64,000 bases of DNA from Bedellia somnulentella (GCA_963576735.1 OY755183.1:15395213-15459212); one strand, 5' to 3'; numbered from the stretch's first letter, positions 53,486 through 64,000 are shown. Numbers and translations are program-made. The notes: generated from the letters alone by a model not told the origin.

Positions 53486-53856
53486 ACATAAACGTAACAT
53501 AAACGTTCACGCCGTTTTATCCCCGAAGGGGTTGGCAGAGGTACCAATACTTCTGAACTCACATGGCAAGCGCCATCTAGTTTCCAGAGAAGGTACCCAC
53601 GTTTTGCTTAGACAGTGTACTCACGTGAAAGGGGGCAGGCCTATCGCCGTTTTGTACGAATACACTGTCACATGACTAAATACAACTCAGCCATGTGGGT
53701 TTCCTCACGATGTTTTCCCTCACCGTTAGCAACCATGATAAATTAACCACACATATGACTTTAGAAAAGACAAATTGGTGTAGGCCCGTCCCAGGATTGG
53801 AACTCACGCCCTTCTGTTTTTCGGGCGGGTGTTCTACCCACTGGACTATCATGTCG
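53486..53856 (-). mobile_element. SINE B, full length
   Basis: Antisense copy of the CGACATGATAG head type (as at 8211 and 19003). A 9-bp TSD (CTAAATTAT) lies at 53477-53485 and 53857-53865. Confidence 0.88.
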
Positions 53857-53899
53857 CTAAATTATTCTAAATTATGTGACTATAATTTGTTGTTGTTAA

Positions 53900-54000
53900 A
53901 AACCAATATAGCTCATCGGTTAGAAGATGCGCTCATCATGCAAAGAGGCGTCGGTTCGATCTCTGACTGGGGCCTACACTCCATCTTGTCCTCTAATAAG
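53900..54000 (+). mobile_element. tRNA-like SINE head, diverged
   Basis: TATAGCTCATCGGTTAGAAG (A-box-like), GGTTCGATCTC (B-box-like), then GGGGCCTACACTCCATCTTGTC, which matches the SINE B head/body junction. It is cut off by a family A 3' fragment. Confidence 0.55.
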
Positions 54001-54004
54001 TTCT

Positions 54005-54075
54005 AAACGTAGCTGTGGAGTTTCTGGCTCAAAAGCTCTAGTTACTCAGTTTTTATTGAGATTTATTGCCGTGAG
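54005..54075 (+). mobile_element. Family A 3' fragment
   Basis: GTTTCTGGCTCAAAAGCTCTAG to GCCGTGAGTATATTA. Confidence 0.55.
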
Positions 54076-54208
54076 TATATTATAATCCCAGGAAAATTTA
54101 AGATAATGATCAATTACTACATACAACCATAATATTTACTCAACGCATAGAAAATTAAACTATAATTTGGTCATATGTTACGCAGACGAACTTATGTCAA
54201 CTATATAA

Positions 54209-54272
54209 GCCATTTATGTCCCACTGCTGGGCAAAGACCTCTCTCCCCTTCTTCCACTCCAGACGGTCTTGA
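54209..54272 (-). mobile_element. Short LINE 3' end fragment
   Basis: ATGTCCCACTGCTGGGCAAAG and CTTCTTCCACTCCAGACGGTC match 42850-42915 almost exactly. Confidence 0.65.
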
Positions 54273-54784
54273 AGATAAGTACATATAGTTATATAGATAG
54301 TTAAGTATAAGAGGACGGCAGTTCGGCTCCCGCGGGATGGCCGGCGGAATGACGTTACAACATTACTTTTACTTTTATTACACTGACTACACTTGGGAGC
54401 AAAGGAAATGTATTGTGTATATTCTGTATTTAAGACGTGTTTACTGTTCTTTATAGAACAAAATATATAAAAAAAACTCTTTATAGCATACTATAGTTTT
54501 ATTTATACACAAACGTTACACAACGGGTTTATACAAAATAATTCTGCGTGACAACCTTTGGATGCTATTGTGTGAGATAAACTTAAAGATGGATATTCCT
54601 AAGACAGCCACATCGAAAAACAATCACCTAAAGTGTGTAAAGTGTAAAAGTAAAGTAAAGTGTAAAAGTATTGAGTAATATGAAATCTATGTTTTTTTCA
54701 TCGCGTGATAGACTAAATAATGCAAATTGATGACATCCATCAAGTGACTGACAATTATTTTTGACAGTAAGAAGTCAGTCGAGT
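54273..54784. other. Unassigned sequence
   Basis: 54305-54370 is GC-richer (GCTCCCGCGGGATGGCCGGCGG). An AAACTCTTTATAGCATAC stretch at about 54473 resembles a LINE 3' end, too weak to call. Confidence 0.4.
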
Positions 54785-55165
54785 AAGCTAGTATTAGAAT
54801 AAGTGATTACCAAAGTTGAACATTTCGAAGAGCAGAGCATCTTTCCGCACGTGTGCCGTATCAAACCTCACTTATTCCCTAGTTGAGGAACACGTGAGCT
54901 ACCGAGTGAGGAACTATCATTAAACTGCGTTCAACTCGTCTCTTATACCAGTTATTTCGGATCGATGCCTGTGATGTTACTAACCGGCGGATAAACGGTT
55001 AAAGTTCAATAGAAACTTAGACCTTGTATGCCTAAATAGAATTTTAATATTCAATATCATAGTTCATGAATAGAAGAATAGTCAAAAAAACAAGCGATCT
55101 CTTTCAGCAGCCTTTGCTAGTGTGATTAGTAATCAAATAATAATAGTAGGAAGATGTACCAGGCA
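54785..55165 (+). repeat. Duplicated unit with a conserved core, copy 1
   Basis: A roughly 380-bp unit repeated at 55383-55780. The core 54810-55012 (CCAAAGTTGAACATTTCG to GGATAAACGGTTAAAG) is nearly identical between copies; the remaining part is clearly more diverged. The core can form a CCTCACT/AGTGAGG stem around GAGGAACACGTGAGC. No ORF. An antisense family A copy separates the two units. Confidence 0.75.
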
Positions 55166-55368
55166 TATGCATACATGTACTCACGGCTATGAATCCTATA
55201 AAGGGGTAGCCAGAGCTGCAGAGCTAGAAACTCCTCAGCCACATTTGGAAGTTGATGTAGGCCAACGGCATCGCCCAAAATCCAATTAAAAAACCCCATA
55301 CCCTTAGTTGCCTCTTACAACACCCGTGGGTAAAAAGGGCCACGAGTGTCTTAATGACATTCTAAACC
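55166..55368 (-). mobile_element. Family A, subtype 2, between the duplicated core units
   Basis: CATACATGTACTCACGGC to CACCCGTGGGTAAAAAGGG, with a central deletion. Confidence 0.8.
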
Positions 55369-55382
55369 TAATTTAACGACGA

Positions 55383-55780
55383 AGATTAGAATAGTGTTTA
55401 CCAAAGTTAAACATTTCGAAGAGCAGCCATCTTTCCGCACGTGTCCGTATCAAACCTCACTTATTCCCTAGTTGAGGAACACGTGAGCTACCGAGTGAGG
55501 AACTATCATTAAACTGCGTTCAACTCGTCTCTTATACCAGTTATTTCGGATTGATGGCTGTGATGTTACTAACTGGCGGATAAACGGTTAAGTTCAATGG
55601 AAACTTTGGCCCTGTATGCATAAATAAAATAGGATAGAAGATTCGATATTGCATATCACGATGAAAATATTTATAGAAGTATAGTCAACTCACTAAGGCC
55701 GATTTCTTTTAGATGTTCTTTGGTAGTATAGTGAGTAAAATATGATAGTAGTAGGAATATTTACAAGACATAAAGATGAA
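55383..55780 (+). repeat. Duplicated unit with a conserved core, copy 2
   Basis: Counterpart of 54785-55165, with about ten differences over the roughly 200-bp core (including three single-base gaps) and much lower similarity after it. Confidence 0.75.
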
Positions 55781-55802
55781 GTAAATACACTACTTAACAT
55801 AA

Positions 55803-56040
55803 CATATACTCACGGCTATAAATCCCTAGAAGGGGTAGCCAGAGCTAAAGAATTAGAAATTCCTCAGCCACTTTTGGAAAATTGAGTGGGGAAAGGATGG
55901 TAAAGTAAAGGTTGTTGGTGATGGGTCTCCAGCCGCATCGCCCAAAAATCCCTTAAAAGCCCGAATACCGTTAGTCGCCTCTTACGTACACCCATCGGTA
56001 GAAACGGGGTTGTGCTATTCTAAGCCGACACTACACGGCT
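55803..56040 (-). mobile_element. Family A, full length
   Basis: CATATACTCACGGC to GACACTACACGGC, near consensus. Confidence 0.88.
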
Positions 56041-56289
56041 TATTACTTAAACAATAAAAAGTAATCAACAATAACAACAAAAAAATATTCTACCGACCTA
56101 ACAATACAAACAATACAAAATTCTAAACTCTTCAGCCGCTATTAAAAGGTAACGATTAAAATAAAAATAATATAGAAACGAATGCGTCACAGCATTTAAA
56201 AACAGAAACATATGAACTGTGGTAAAATTCAATATTTTTTATGCGACGCATTAAGCGATGAAATGGGATAGTGTTTTTTTTAACCTTCA

Positions 56290-56408
56290 ATTACTACCAA
56301 CAACCTTTATTTTACAGTAACTCCACCACACAACTTCCAAATTTTAAATTCTAAAGCTTTGGCCTGACCCTTTTAAGATTTTATTCGAGAGTGTAAGTAT
56401 GTGTAAAA
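56290..56408 (+). mobile_element. Family A 3' half, very old
   Basis: CCAACAACCTTTATTTTACAG to ATTCGAGAGTGTAAGTATG. Confidence 0.5.
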
Positions 56409-56444
56409 TAATGAACAAACTAACAATCACAGCCAACTTATTAT

Positions 56445-56697
56445 CATACATACATACATATACTCACGGCTATAAATCCCTAGAAGAAGTAGCCAGAGCT
56501 AATGAATTCGAAATTCCTCAGCCAATTTTGGAAACCTGAGTGGGGAAAAGATGGTAAAATAAAGGTTGTTGGTGATGGGTCTCCAACCGCATCGCCCAAA
56601 AATCCCTTAAAAGCCCCAATACCGTTAGTCACCTTTTACGTTCATCCACCGGAAGAAATGGGGTAGTGTTATTCTATGCCGACACTACACAGCTTAT
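56445..56697 (-). mobile_element. Family A, full length with 10-bp TSD
   Basis: TSD AACTTATTAT at 56435-56444 and 56698-56707. Confidence 0.91.
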
Positions 56698-56707
56698 AAC
56701 TTATTAT

Positions 56708-57116
56708 CCTAGCCTTAGATTTAAGGCCGTAAATATATGTGAAATAATGAATAATAACAGCTAAATAAATAAAACAAATACAGCCTCTATTTCCATGTAA
56801 CGAAGTGTACGCAAGAGGAATGTCGTAGTCGGGCGCCGTAGCTCGTAGTAATTACCTCGACCGCTCCTACACAGCCTACACGCATTAGCCTCCACAGCCT
56901 GTTTACTGCCACAGCCTTGACACTACATCATACGACTCGCTGTTAAGGGATTGGCGGCTGTTTTGGAGTTCCATAATGGAAAGATAAAATGAGAGCTTAT
57001 TAATACCTTTCTTTGATCGTTCGTCTTTGACTAGGCTGTACCGCATTGACCTTGAGATTTGGACTATTAGAGTATTTCTGTTGCATTTCATGTATTTTTG
57101 TCACTACATAAATTAT
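56708..57116. other. Unassigned sequence
   Basis: Nothing recognised. Confidence 0.45.
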
Positions 57117-57346
57117 ATACATACATATACTCACGGCTATAAATCCCTTGAAGGGGTACCCAGAACTAGGGAATTAGAAATTCGTCATCCACTTTTGGAA
57201 ATCGCGTGGGGAAAAGATGGTGAAATTAATGTTGTTGGTGACGGGTCTCCAACCGCGTCGCCCAAAATTCCCTTAAAAGCCCCAATACCGTTAGTCGCCT
57301 CATACATACGCACCGGAAGAAAAAGGGGTTGTGCTATTCTAAGCCG
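57117..57346 (-). mobile_element. Family A, head clipped
   Basis: CATACATATACTCACGGC to TGCTATTCTAAGCCG, followed by CGTACGTAC-type sequence. Confidence 0.85.
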
Positions 57347-57666
57347 TTGTACGTACGTACTATTGTAGGTTTAATTTCATTACAAATTTTCATTCAATTT
57401 CATTCGCAGTCTATTCATTATGAACAAACCAAAATATGCAGGTTTCCTCTTTAAAATATCTCTCTTTATTAAATAATAAAAAACGCAGTAAACCGAATGG
57501 AACGTAAAAACAGCATTAAAGTTGACGCTTCCACGAATAACTCGGCAAACTCATGACTTGTCTTGCACCGCAGTTCATTGTTCTTTTCTCTTTTGTACTC
57601 TTTGTAATTTACTACATACTTTCTGCTTACTCAATTATTTAATACATTCTACAATGGTGTAGTGTG
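57347..57666. other. Unassigned sequence
   Basis: Nothing recognised. Confidence 0.45.
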
Positions 57667-57918
57667 TGTATGCGTAGTGTCGACTTCAAATAGCACTACC
57701 CAATTTCTTTCTGTAGATTTTCGTAAGAGGCGACTAAGAGTGTTGGGGCTTTTTTGGTGTGGTTTTTGGGTAAGTGATTTTTGGGCGATACGGAAGGAGA
57801 CACATCACCATTATTTTACTATATTTTAACCACTCGATTTCCAAAAGTTGCTGGGAATTTCTTGTTTTGAAGCTCTGGTTACCCCTATTAGGGATTCATA
57901 GCCGTCATTATAAGTTTG
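57667..57918 (+). mobile_element. Family A with internal repetition, old
   Basis: The GTGATTTTTGGGCGATAC block is preceded by a partial duplicate (GGTGTGGTTTTTGGGTAA). Confidence 0.72.
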
Positions 57919-57938
57919 TAGTATATACAATAAAGTAA

Positions 57939-58186
57939 GTTGCCGTGTAGTGCCGGTTTAGAATGTCGCTAACCCTTTCTACCGATGGGTGTCGTAAGAG
58001 GCGACTAAGGGTATTGGGGCTTTTTGTTGGATTTTTGGGCGATGCGGTTGGAGGCCCATCACCAAAAACCTTTATTTTCACCATCTTTTCCCCACTCAAC
58101 TTCCAAAAGTGGCTGAGGAATTTATAATTCCTTAGCTCTGGTTACCCCTTCTAAGGAAATATAGCCGTGAGTATATGTATGTATGA
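57939..58186 (+). mobile_element. Family A, subtype 2, with 12-bp TSD
   Basis: TSD ACAATAAAGTAA at 57927-57938 and 58187-58198. Confidence 0.92.
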
Positions 58187-58409
58187 ACAATAAAGTAAAA
58201 GTTATACATAGTACTACCACTAGTCATATATGTACAAAAACAAGGGCTTAAAAATACCCTATATTGATTAATTTGGCTCAACACAAAACTCCACCGCAGA
58301 GTCCTAATGGCCTCTTAACTTAGTTTAACGATAACGGCTTAACGTGCCCTTCTGAGGGTGAAGGACATTTCTAACCCTCGAAACTATCACTATAAATATA
58401 ACTCAACTC

Positions 58410-58550
58410 AAATCAAACGTTCATGCTGTATATCCCCGAAGGAGTTGGCAGAGAAACTAAATACTTCTGAAAATCACGTGACATTGTCACCTGGTGTTCA
58501 TAGTACCCACGTTTTGCTTGGACAGTGTACTCACGTGATAAAGGGAGGCT
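58410..58550 (-). mobile_element. SINE B 3' half
   Basis: Antisense 3' module to GTGTACTCACGTGATAAAGGG. It is abruptly joined to an antisense LINE 3' end with (TTTA)n at 58553. Confidence 0.75.
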
Positions 58551-58552
58551 AA

Positions 58553-59010
58553 ATTTATTTATTTATTTATTTAACTTAAGGCACACAAACAGTACAATTA
58601 CATTAATATACATAATGGCTTTTCAAAAAACATAAATTTTCAGTAAAAGCACCTTAACTGTGTACACAGCATGACTTGCTTTGTGAGATTTTGATAAATT
58701 TAATAAAGTAATATTTAAAATCTATAACATTGTACATAATTATGAAATAATGTGAAAAGATAACGTAATGAACAGTACATGAAATTATTTTCTATGAGAA
58801 AATGAATGACAGAAATAATAAAAATAAGACAACATAATTAAATGACTAAAAAAATAATAATAATAATTTAATTTGACATAACAGAACAGAAGAGAAGAGA
58901 TAATTATAGTGAAACACATATAACTAGACACTATGACTTCCAAATCTATTAGTTTAAAGCAACTTAAAAAAAATGGATAGTGTTATTCCTTATACTGTAT
59001 ATTTAAAACT
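58553..59010 (-). mobile_element. LINE 3' region with (TTTA)n end
   Basis: (TTTA)4 then CTTAAGGCACACAAACAGTAC is an antisense LINE tail and 3' UTR start. The AT-rich remainder to about 59010 has no ORF and may be the rest of the 3' UTR; the limit is uncertain. Confidence 0.45.
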
Positions 59011-59462
59011 TAACATTCAAATATCACTTAAAAAAACGAAGTTAAAAGTATCACCAGTTTTATTCACAACCAAAACCACACCTCTAACACTTTACTAACA
59101 CAGCAAAAACGAAAGCAGAATACTTTTCGATACTCTGAAATCCCAAGTTAGTTTCCGAATAAGGCAGATGTGAGTTTGTCGGTACAAAGGACCAGTGTTT
59201 TTGCGAGCTGTGAACACTACAAAAAGTGATTCTCTTTTGTTTTCAGTGCTGGGCGCGCCGGTACACAGAGCTTACTGAAAAAGTGGATTTGGCCTTTCCT
59301 AGTCTGGTGAAACATATATTTTGTTAAGTAATCGTGTTTTTTTATGTTATAAATGTAAGTTTTGTGGATTTTAGAAACTGTATTCCTGTGTTATTGTGCC
59401 AGTAGAGGAATCGTAGTTACTTGAGAATTCATGTTTTTAAGATATGATAAAAGAAAGCATAC
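59011..59462. other. Unassigned sequence
   Basis: Nothing recognised. Confidence 0.45.
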
Positions 59463-59681
59463 CTGTGTAGTGCCCGCCAAGAATAGCACTACCCCATTTC
59501 TTCCGGTGGGTGTATTGAGGTTTTAAGGGTTTTTTGGGCGATGCGGTTGGAGACCAATTACCAACATTTTTTATTTTACCATCTTTTTCTCCACTCGGTT
59601 TCCAAAAGTGTCTGAGGATTTTTTTTCCTTAGCTCTGGCTACCACTTCTAGGGATTTATAGCCCTGAGTATATGTATGTAT
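59463..59681 (+). mobile_element. Family A with small deletions
   Basis: GTGTAGTGCCCGCC to GCCCTGAGTATATGTATG; the CGTAAGAGGCGACTAACGG block is missing. Confidence 0.82.
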
Positions 59682-60239
59682 AAATGTAAAATACTAAACA
59701 CCAACATACAAACTATGGAGAAAATAAGTGTGCGTACCATACGTTATATTTGTTGTCTTGCAACGAACAATTTTACAACATAATAAAAATAATGTTGACA
59801 CAATTATCCTGTTACGAGGAGGTTATTAACAACGATAAAATTAGCTTCACATTTGTTAAACCAACATCCGTTTGTTTGAATTTAGTGTTGTACATATTTC
59901 GAAATTAATTTAATAATTCAGCTTTATTAGCCCTAGAATTCTGAAGTAAGAATAATAAAATAAGAAGTGAAGAAAGCGAGATAGGGTTTGTAAGAATTTA
60001 ACAGAGTGGTGATTATTAGCCATAGCCTAAACCAAACAAAATTAATGGCGTATGTATACATATTGATTGATTCTAAAAATAAAATACGGTCGAATTGCGA
60101 ACACTCCTTTTTTTGAAGTCGGTTAAAAAAGTGTGTCGAACCCATAAGTATTAAAACAATATTGTTATTGTACTTACATAAATTGATATACAATAAAAAC
60201 GTGATGGTAATGGCATACAGAAAGATTAAACAAAAATAA
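59682..60239. other. Unassigned AT-rich sequence
   Basis: A 108-codon minus-strand frame (60259-59933) is low-complexity hydrophobic and judged random. Confidence 0.45.
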
Positions 60240-60480
60240 ACATACATAAATATACTCACGGCTATAAATCCCTAGAAGGGGTAGCCAGAGCTAAGGAATC
60301 AGAAATTCCTCAGCCACTTTTGGAAAGTTGAGTGGGGAAAAGATGATAAAACAAAGGTTGTTGGTAATGGGTCTCCAACCGCATCACCCAAAAATCCCTT
60401 AAATGCTACAATACCGTTAGTCGCCTCTTACGTACACCCACCGGAAGAAATGGGGTAGTGATATTCTAAGCCGACACAAC
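60240..60480 (-). mobile_element. Family A, full length
   Basis: CATACATAAATATACTCACGGC to CCGACACAACACAC. Confidence 0.88.
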
Positions 60481-60550
60481 ACACAAAAATAAAGTATCGA
60501 AAAATATACGGTATATAAGGTAAACAAAAGTATACAAAATATACATACAT

Positions 60551-60798
60551 ACATACATACATATACTCACGGCTATAATTCCCTAGAAGGGGTAGCCAGA
60601 GCTAAGGAACGTACGTGCCGTGTAGTGCCGGCTTAGAATGTCGCTACCCCTTTCTACCCACGGGTGTCGTAAGAGGCGATTAAGGGTATCGGGGCTTTTT
60701 ATTGGATTTTTGGGCGATGCTATTGGAGACCCATCACCAAAAACCTTTATTTTACCGCCTTTTCCCCACTTAACTTCCAAAAGTGGCTGAGGAATTTA
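60551..60798. mobile_element. Family A, twin-primed (5' part inverted), subtype 2
   Basis: 60551-60612 is the 3' part with TATG tail in minus orientation. 60617-60798 is the complete 5' part in plus orientation. The two meet head-on at about 60612-60617, and together they account for the whole element. A 20-bp TSD lies at 60531-60550 and 60799-60818. Confidence 0.88.
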
Positions 60799-60832
60799 TA
60801 TACAAAATATACATACATAAAAAACAAATGTA

Positions 60833-60960
60833 ATGCAGGCATTCGAAGTGTAAAGAATAATCTGACATGCAAAAAATATTAATCAAGGCAAATTAAGCTC
60901 AAAAGCTTTTCCAGGAATTTACAAAGTGATGGTCTATGGCTTTTGCCTACCCTAATAGGA
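60833..60960 (+). mobile_element. Older RTE 3' end directly upstream of a younger one
   Basis: GCAGGCATTCGAAGTGTAAAG to TTTTGCCTACCCTAATAGGA matches the RTE 3' end with many changes. The younger copy (60961 on) begins exactly inside its terminal module. Confidence 0.6.
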
Positions 60961-61448
60961 CTTATGTATGGAAGCGAATGTTGGGTGTGGCAGAAGAAGC
61001 ATGAGAGCAGAGTGAATGCAGTAGAGATGAGGTCCCTCAGAAAAATTTGTAATGTTAGATTATGTGACCGAGTGAGAAATAGTGTTATTCGTGAAAAGTG
61101 TGGTGTGAAAGATGATATTGTAAGAAAGATAGAAAAAGGAATGTTGAGATGGTTTGGGCACATAGAGAGGATGGATGATAGAAAATTGGTAAAAGGGATC
61201 TATAGAGCTAGTGTGGATGGTAATGTTAGTAGAGGACGACCACGGAGAACACACTTGGACCAAATTGAGAGTGTGCTCAAAAAGGCTGGCGTCCGAAGTA
61301 TGAAGAATAAAAGAGCATGTATGAAAAGATTGATGGATGTAAACGAAGCTAGAGAGGTTTGTCAGGATCGTGCGAAGTAGCGATCAATAGTCTCTGCCTA
61401 CCCCAATGGGAACTAATGGCGTGAGTATATGTATGTATGTATGTATGT
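60961..61448 (+). pseudogene. RTE LINE, short 5'-truncated recent copy
   Basis: Contains only the last roughly 140 codons and the 3' end. The frame LMYGSECWVWQKKHESR to EVCQDRAK is open without a break; TAG at 61378-61380 replaces the Trp codon of the usual DRTKWRS. It ends GGGAACTAATGGCGTGAG and five TATG repeats. The clean frame suggests a recent insertion. Confidence 0.85.
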
Positions 61449-62385
61449 AATAGGAGTTAATTGCTTCAATATACGCATCGTACTATAAACCCTCTCTTGT
61501 CACTTTATTTGATGAGTTCTCTACAGCAATTCCTGCGATCAATCAAGCGCATTTGCCTTTGATGGGAGCAGGAAACTGAATATTCTAGGAACTATATTGT
61601 GCACTAAAGGACGGATTATATGAAAAGTAATTAGCGCAACACACATATAATATAAAAATTGTATAAACGGCCATATTGCAAGGATCAAGGTAGCCCCAAC
61701 GTAAGTACAATGGAACTACTTGCAGGATACTTACATGTCGATATATTTAATAGAATATTTAAACACATATAAATGACATCCAAGATATACTAAGACTAAG
61801 ACATTAAGATTTGTTCCACCCACTGAGCTATCACGGTCAAAGAGATTTCATAAGTTTATAATTATTCGAATGGTTCGTTTTCTTTTATTATATATTTCTA
61901 CTATTTAGCGCTCACTAACTGAACTAATGTTAGCGTTCCTTGAGCTGACAATACTACTACTAAAAAGAAAATTTATCAATCCTACATTATTAAAATATAT
62001 TTACTGTTCGCGAAGCGTAGTCAAGTCGTTTTGGAACTGAATTATGAAAACAGGACGCTATTATAATTAATAGGAATAAAGCACATGCCATCACTTTCGT
62101 CTTCTTACATTTTGATGAAATAGCATGTTAATCTACCCTTATTATATTTAACGAGTAAATGCCTGTCGAAAGATCAGACCTTAAAAGTTTTAATTAAGTT
62201 GGCTCACTAATTAGGAAGCCGAACATTTCATTACTTATTCATATTTTACATTAATATTTATCCACATGCTGGTTTTATATTAACTTCACGTTGTGAGCCT
62301 GAATATTTAATTTGATCTCTTGTCTTTCAGGCATTTGAAATTAATAAGGTACTCAAACGTTTTGATTTGTTTTCTCCATTTTTAA
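61449..62385. other. Unassigned sequence
   Basis: Apart from a SINE B head remnant at 61814 nothing is recognised. Confidence 0.45.
61814..61838 (-). mobile_element. SINE B head remnant
   Basis: Only CCACCCACTGAGCTATCACGG, the antisense A-box end, can be recognised. Confidence 0.4.
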
Positions 62386-62500
62386 CTTACGTACATACAT
62401 ATCCATTTTTTTAAGTTTTTTGGAAGCTAAGTAGAGAAAGATAGGAATATAAACGGAAAGAAAAGTGTTAGCGCTATTCTAAGTCGACACTTCACAGCTA
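62386..62500 (-). mobile_element. Family A with large internal deletion
   Basis: CATACATATCC tail side, TTTTGGAAGCTAAGTAGAG, then the head AGTCGACACTTCACAGC. Confidence 0.6.
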
Positions 62501-62691
62501 AATTAAATTTCCAATTTACTTATCGTTTTCACCTTAACTTATTGATATAACCGCTTGTTTTTCAGAACTGAGTAAATAACTCTTATGTAGGTATGTGGCA
62601 TATACATTTTGCAGATATACTATTCAAGATTACTGGACATGAATATTTTAGAAATTTGTCACGTTATCACGTATATTTCATGATCTTTCGT

Positions 62692-62831
62692 ACATACTCA
62701 CACCATTATTTCTCATTGATGTAGGCAAAGACTATTGATCCTCACTTTGTACGATCCTGCCAAAACTCTCTAGTTCCGTTCACATCCAGCAATCTTATCA
62801 TGCATGCTCTTTTATTCTTCATATTTCAGAC
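62692..62831 (-). mobile_element. RTE 3' end, diverged
   Basis: Antisense ACATACTCACACCATTATTT...GTAGGCAAAGACTATTGATC...CTTTGTACGATCCTGCC...GCATGCTCTTTTATTC. Confidence 0.7.
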
Positions 62832-63662
62832 ACAACTATGAATAATCTTAATCTTTATGAAATCATACTCTCCAACAAATAGACTCACCACAATATAACA
62901 TATTTCCTCATTTCATTATTGCGGAAATAACAAAGACGCCATTGAATCAAATGTCGGAACTGCGCCAGGCCCCTACCTCCTAGAAAGCCTGCGAGACCTA
63001 AACACCCATTCCACCGCACCAACTTTGCGAACCAGCATCTTTACAAGCAAATTACTTCCTTTACTACCAGCATTTTTAAAAGAAAAACCCGGTTCTTAAT
63101 CTTATAAAACGCGCGTCTCTCTTTAACATAAGCTTTTAGATAAAGCTAGAAGATTACGGTCCTGTGATGGGTGAGGTAAAGTTCGTGGCTTGGAACGTAG
63201 ATTTATTTAATGAGAGAAGTTTTCAAGCGGGCTCTCGTGTGTTCGTGACTTATTATTTCTTTAAGATACTCCACGGTATTACGTTTTGAACTGAGAGCTT
63301 ATAGCTATCAACTGCCACGTAACTTTGAGTACATTATCTACGTATGAAACGAGGCTTCAAAATGTCAAGTATAAATTGTGTAATACACAAAATAGGCTCA
63401 CGTACCTGAGCTTGGAGATCTTCTTGTTACGTTCCTTTTTATGTTCTCGATAACAAAATTCCTTTTTACAGAGTTTCTGTATCAGGTTTTGTCATAAATT
63501 ATTCTATTTGTTACTACGCTTTAAAGAATTTTCGTGCTACTTTCTAGCAAATGTAACAATACCTTTATTCTACGACATGTTGTGTCAATCTCTCAGTATT
63601 AATTGGAATTATGAAACTGTCATAAACTGCGTGTAAAACTCATCAAAATATAATGATTACGA
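62832..63662. other. Unassigned sequence, possibly single-copy
   Basis: No match to other parts of the window and GC somewhat higher at 62940-63060. Could be host non-coding DNA; no frame supported. Confidence 0.4.
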
Positions 63663-63925
63663 GGGCATATATGAAAAGATTGGTGAATATAGACTGAGAG
63701 GTTTGCAGATGGCCTGCCCCCTATCACGTGAGTACACTGTCCATGCAAAACATGGATACTCTGAAAACCAGGTGACAAAGTCACGTGATGTTCGGAAGTA
63801 TTAGTACCTCTGCCAACCACTTTGGGGATATTCGGCGTGAACGTTTATGTTATGTTATGTAGGTTCGCCAAATCGATAGTTTCTGCCTACCCCAATGGGA
63901 ACTAATGGCGTGGTTATAAGTATGT
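63663..63925 (+). mobile_element. RTE 3' end split by SINE B
   Basis: Left part: ATATGAAAAGATTGGTGAATATAG...GAGAGGTTTGC. Right part: TTTCTGCCTACCCCAATGGG-AACTAATGGCGTG. Interrupted by 63708-63860. Confidence 0.75.
63708..63860 (+). mobile_element. SINE B, 5'-truncated, inside an RTE 3' fragment
   Basis: Starts at GGCCTGCCCCCTATCACGTG and ends with TTATG repeats. It interrupts an RTE 3' end; AGGTTTGC (left) and AGGTTCGC (right) look like an 8-bp TSD with one change. Confidence 0.8.
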
Positions 63926-64000
63926 TTTTTAAATAACAGTTTTCCACATTGGCTATTTTTGGTAGTGTTTTTAATTGTGCCTTTTTTAAAGGGATATTTT

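Noticed and set aside
60943..61380. A complete 145-residue host protein
   Set aside because: It is the last part of the RTE ORF, nearly the same as frames at 24149 and 40483.

Overview
This is a repeat-dominated, AT-rich eukaryotic window. It is almost certainly from a lepidopteran (moth or butterfly) chromosome. The evidence is the set of insect-type repeats: tRNA-derived SINEs ending in TTATG/TATG repeats, RTE-clade LINE ends, a CR1/Daphne/Jockey-type LINE, a Metulj-like element with a (GACA)n tract, and a short CCTAA run of the insect telomere type. No complete host gene is recognisable. The only convincing intact protein-coding unit is a two-ORF LINE on the minus strand.

Four interspersed families explain most of the window. 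Family A is about 250 bp, has more than 50 copies or fragments, and ends in (TATG)n. Family B is a tRNA-derived SINE of about 370 bp with about 23 copies. The RTE LINE is present as 5'-truncated copies. Family F is a second tRNA-like SINE. Family A, family B and the RTE share the same roughly 45-nt 3' module (CTCTG-S-C-W-ACCCC, then GGGA, then GSCGTGA, then a TATG-type tail). The simplest reading is that both short families are copied by the RTE reverse transcriptase. Target-site duplications (TSDs) of 8-20 bp and one twin-priming inversion support this.

Layout. 0-10 kb: scattered family A copies, a perfect 32-bp inverted repeat at 4.6 kb, and a full SINE B at 8.2 kb. 10-12.4 kb: a tandem array of a roughly 385-bp unit, interrupted by A, RTE and SINE B insertions. 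13.6-14.4 kb: a DNA element with 13-bp terminal inverted repeats. 17.2-18.6 kb: a segment with an exon-like ORF that reappears inverted at 35.6-36.9 kb. 21.3-22.0 kb: a 726-bp DNA transposon inside a family A copy, with a 9-bp TSD. 23.4-24.9 kb: a decayed RTE containing a solo LTR. 25.9-30.2 kb: the intact LINE, enclosed by inverted copies of another repeat. 32-38 kb: duplicated blocks and a tandem array that incorporates the RTE tail. 38-64 kb: mostly A and B insertions, more LINE 3' ends, a Metulj-like element and a duplicated conserved core near 55 kb.

The most interesting feature is the ORF1-ORF2 junction of the intact LINE. ORF1 ends in the in-frame heptamer U UUA AAC followed directly by UAG. 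ORF2 is open in the -1 frame exactly through that heptamer and has no AUG before its endonuclease catalytic motifs. This predicts programmed -1 ribosomal frameshifting.
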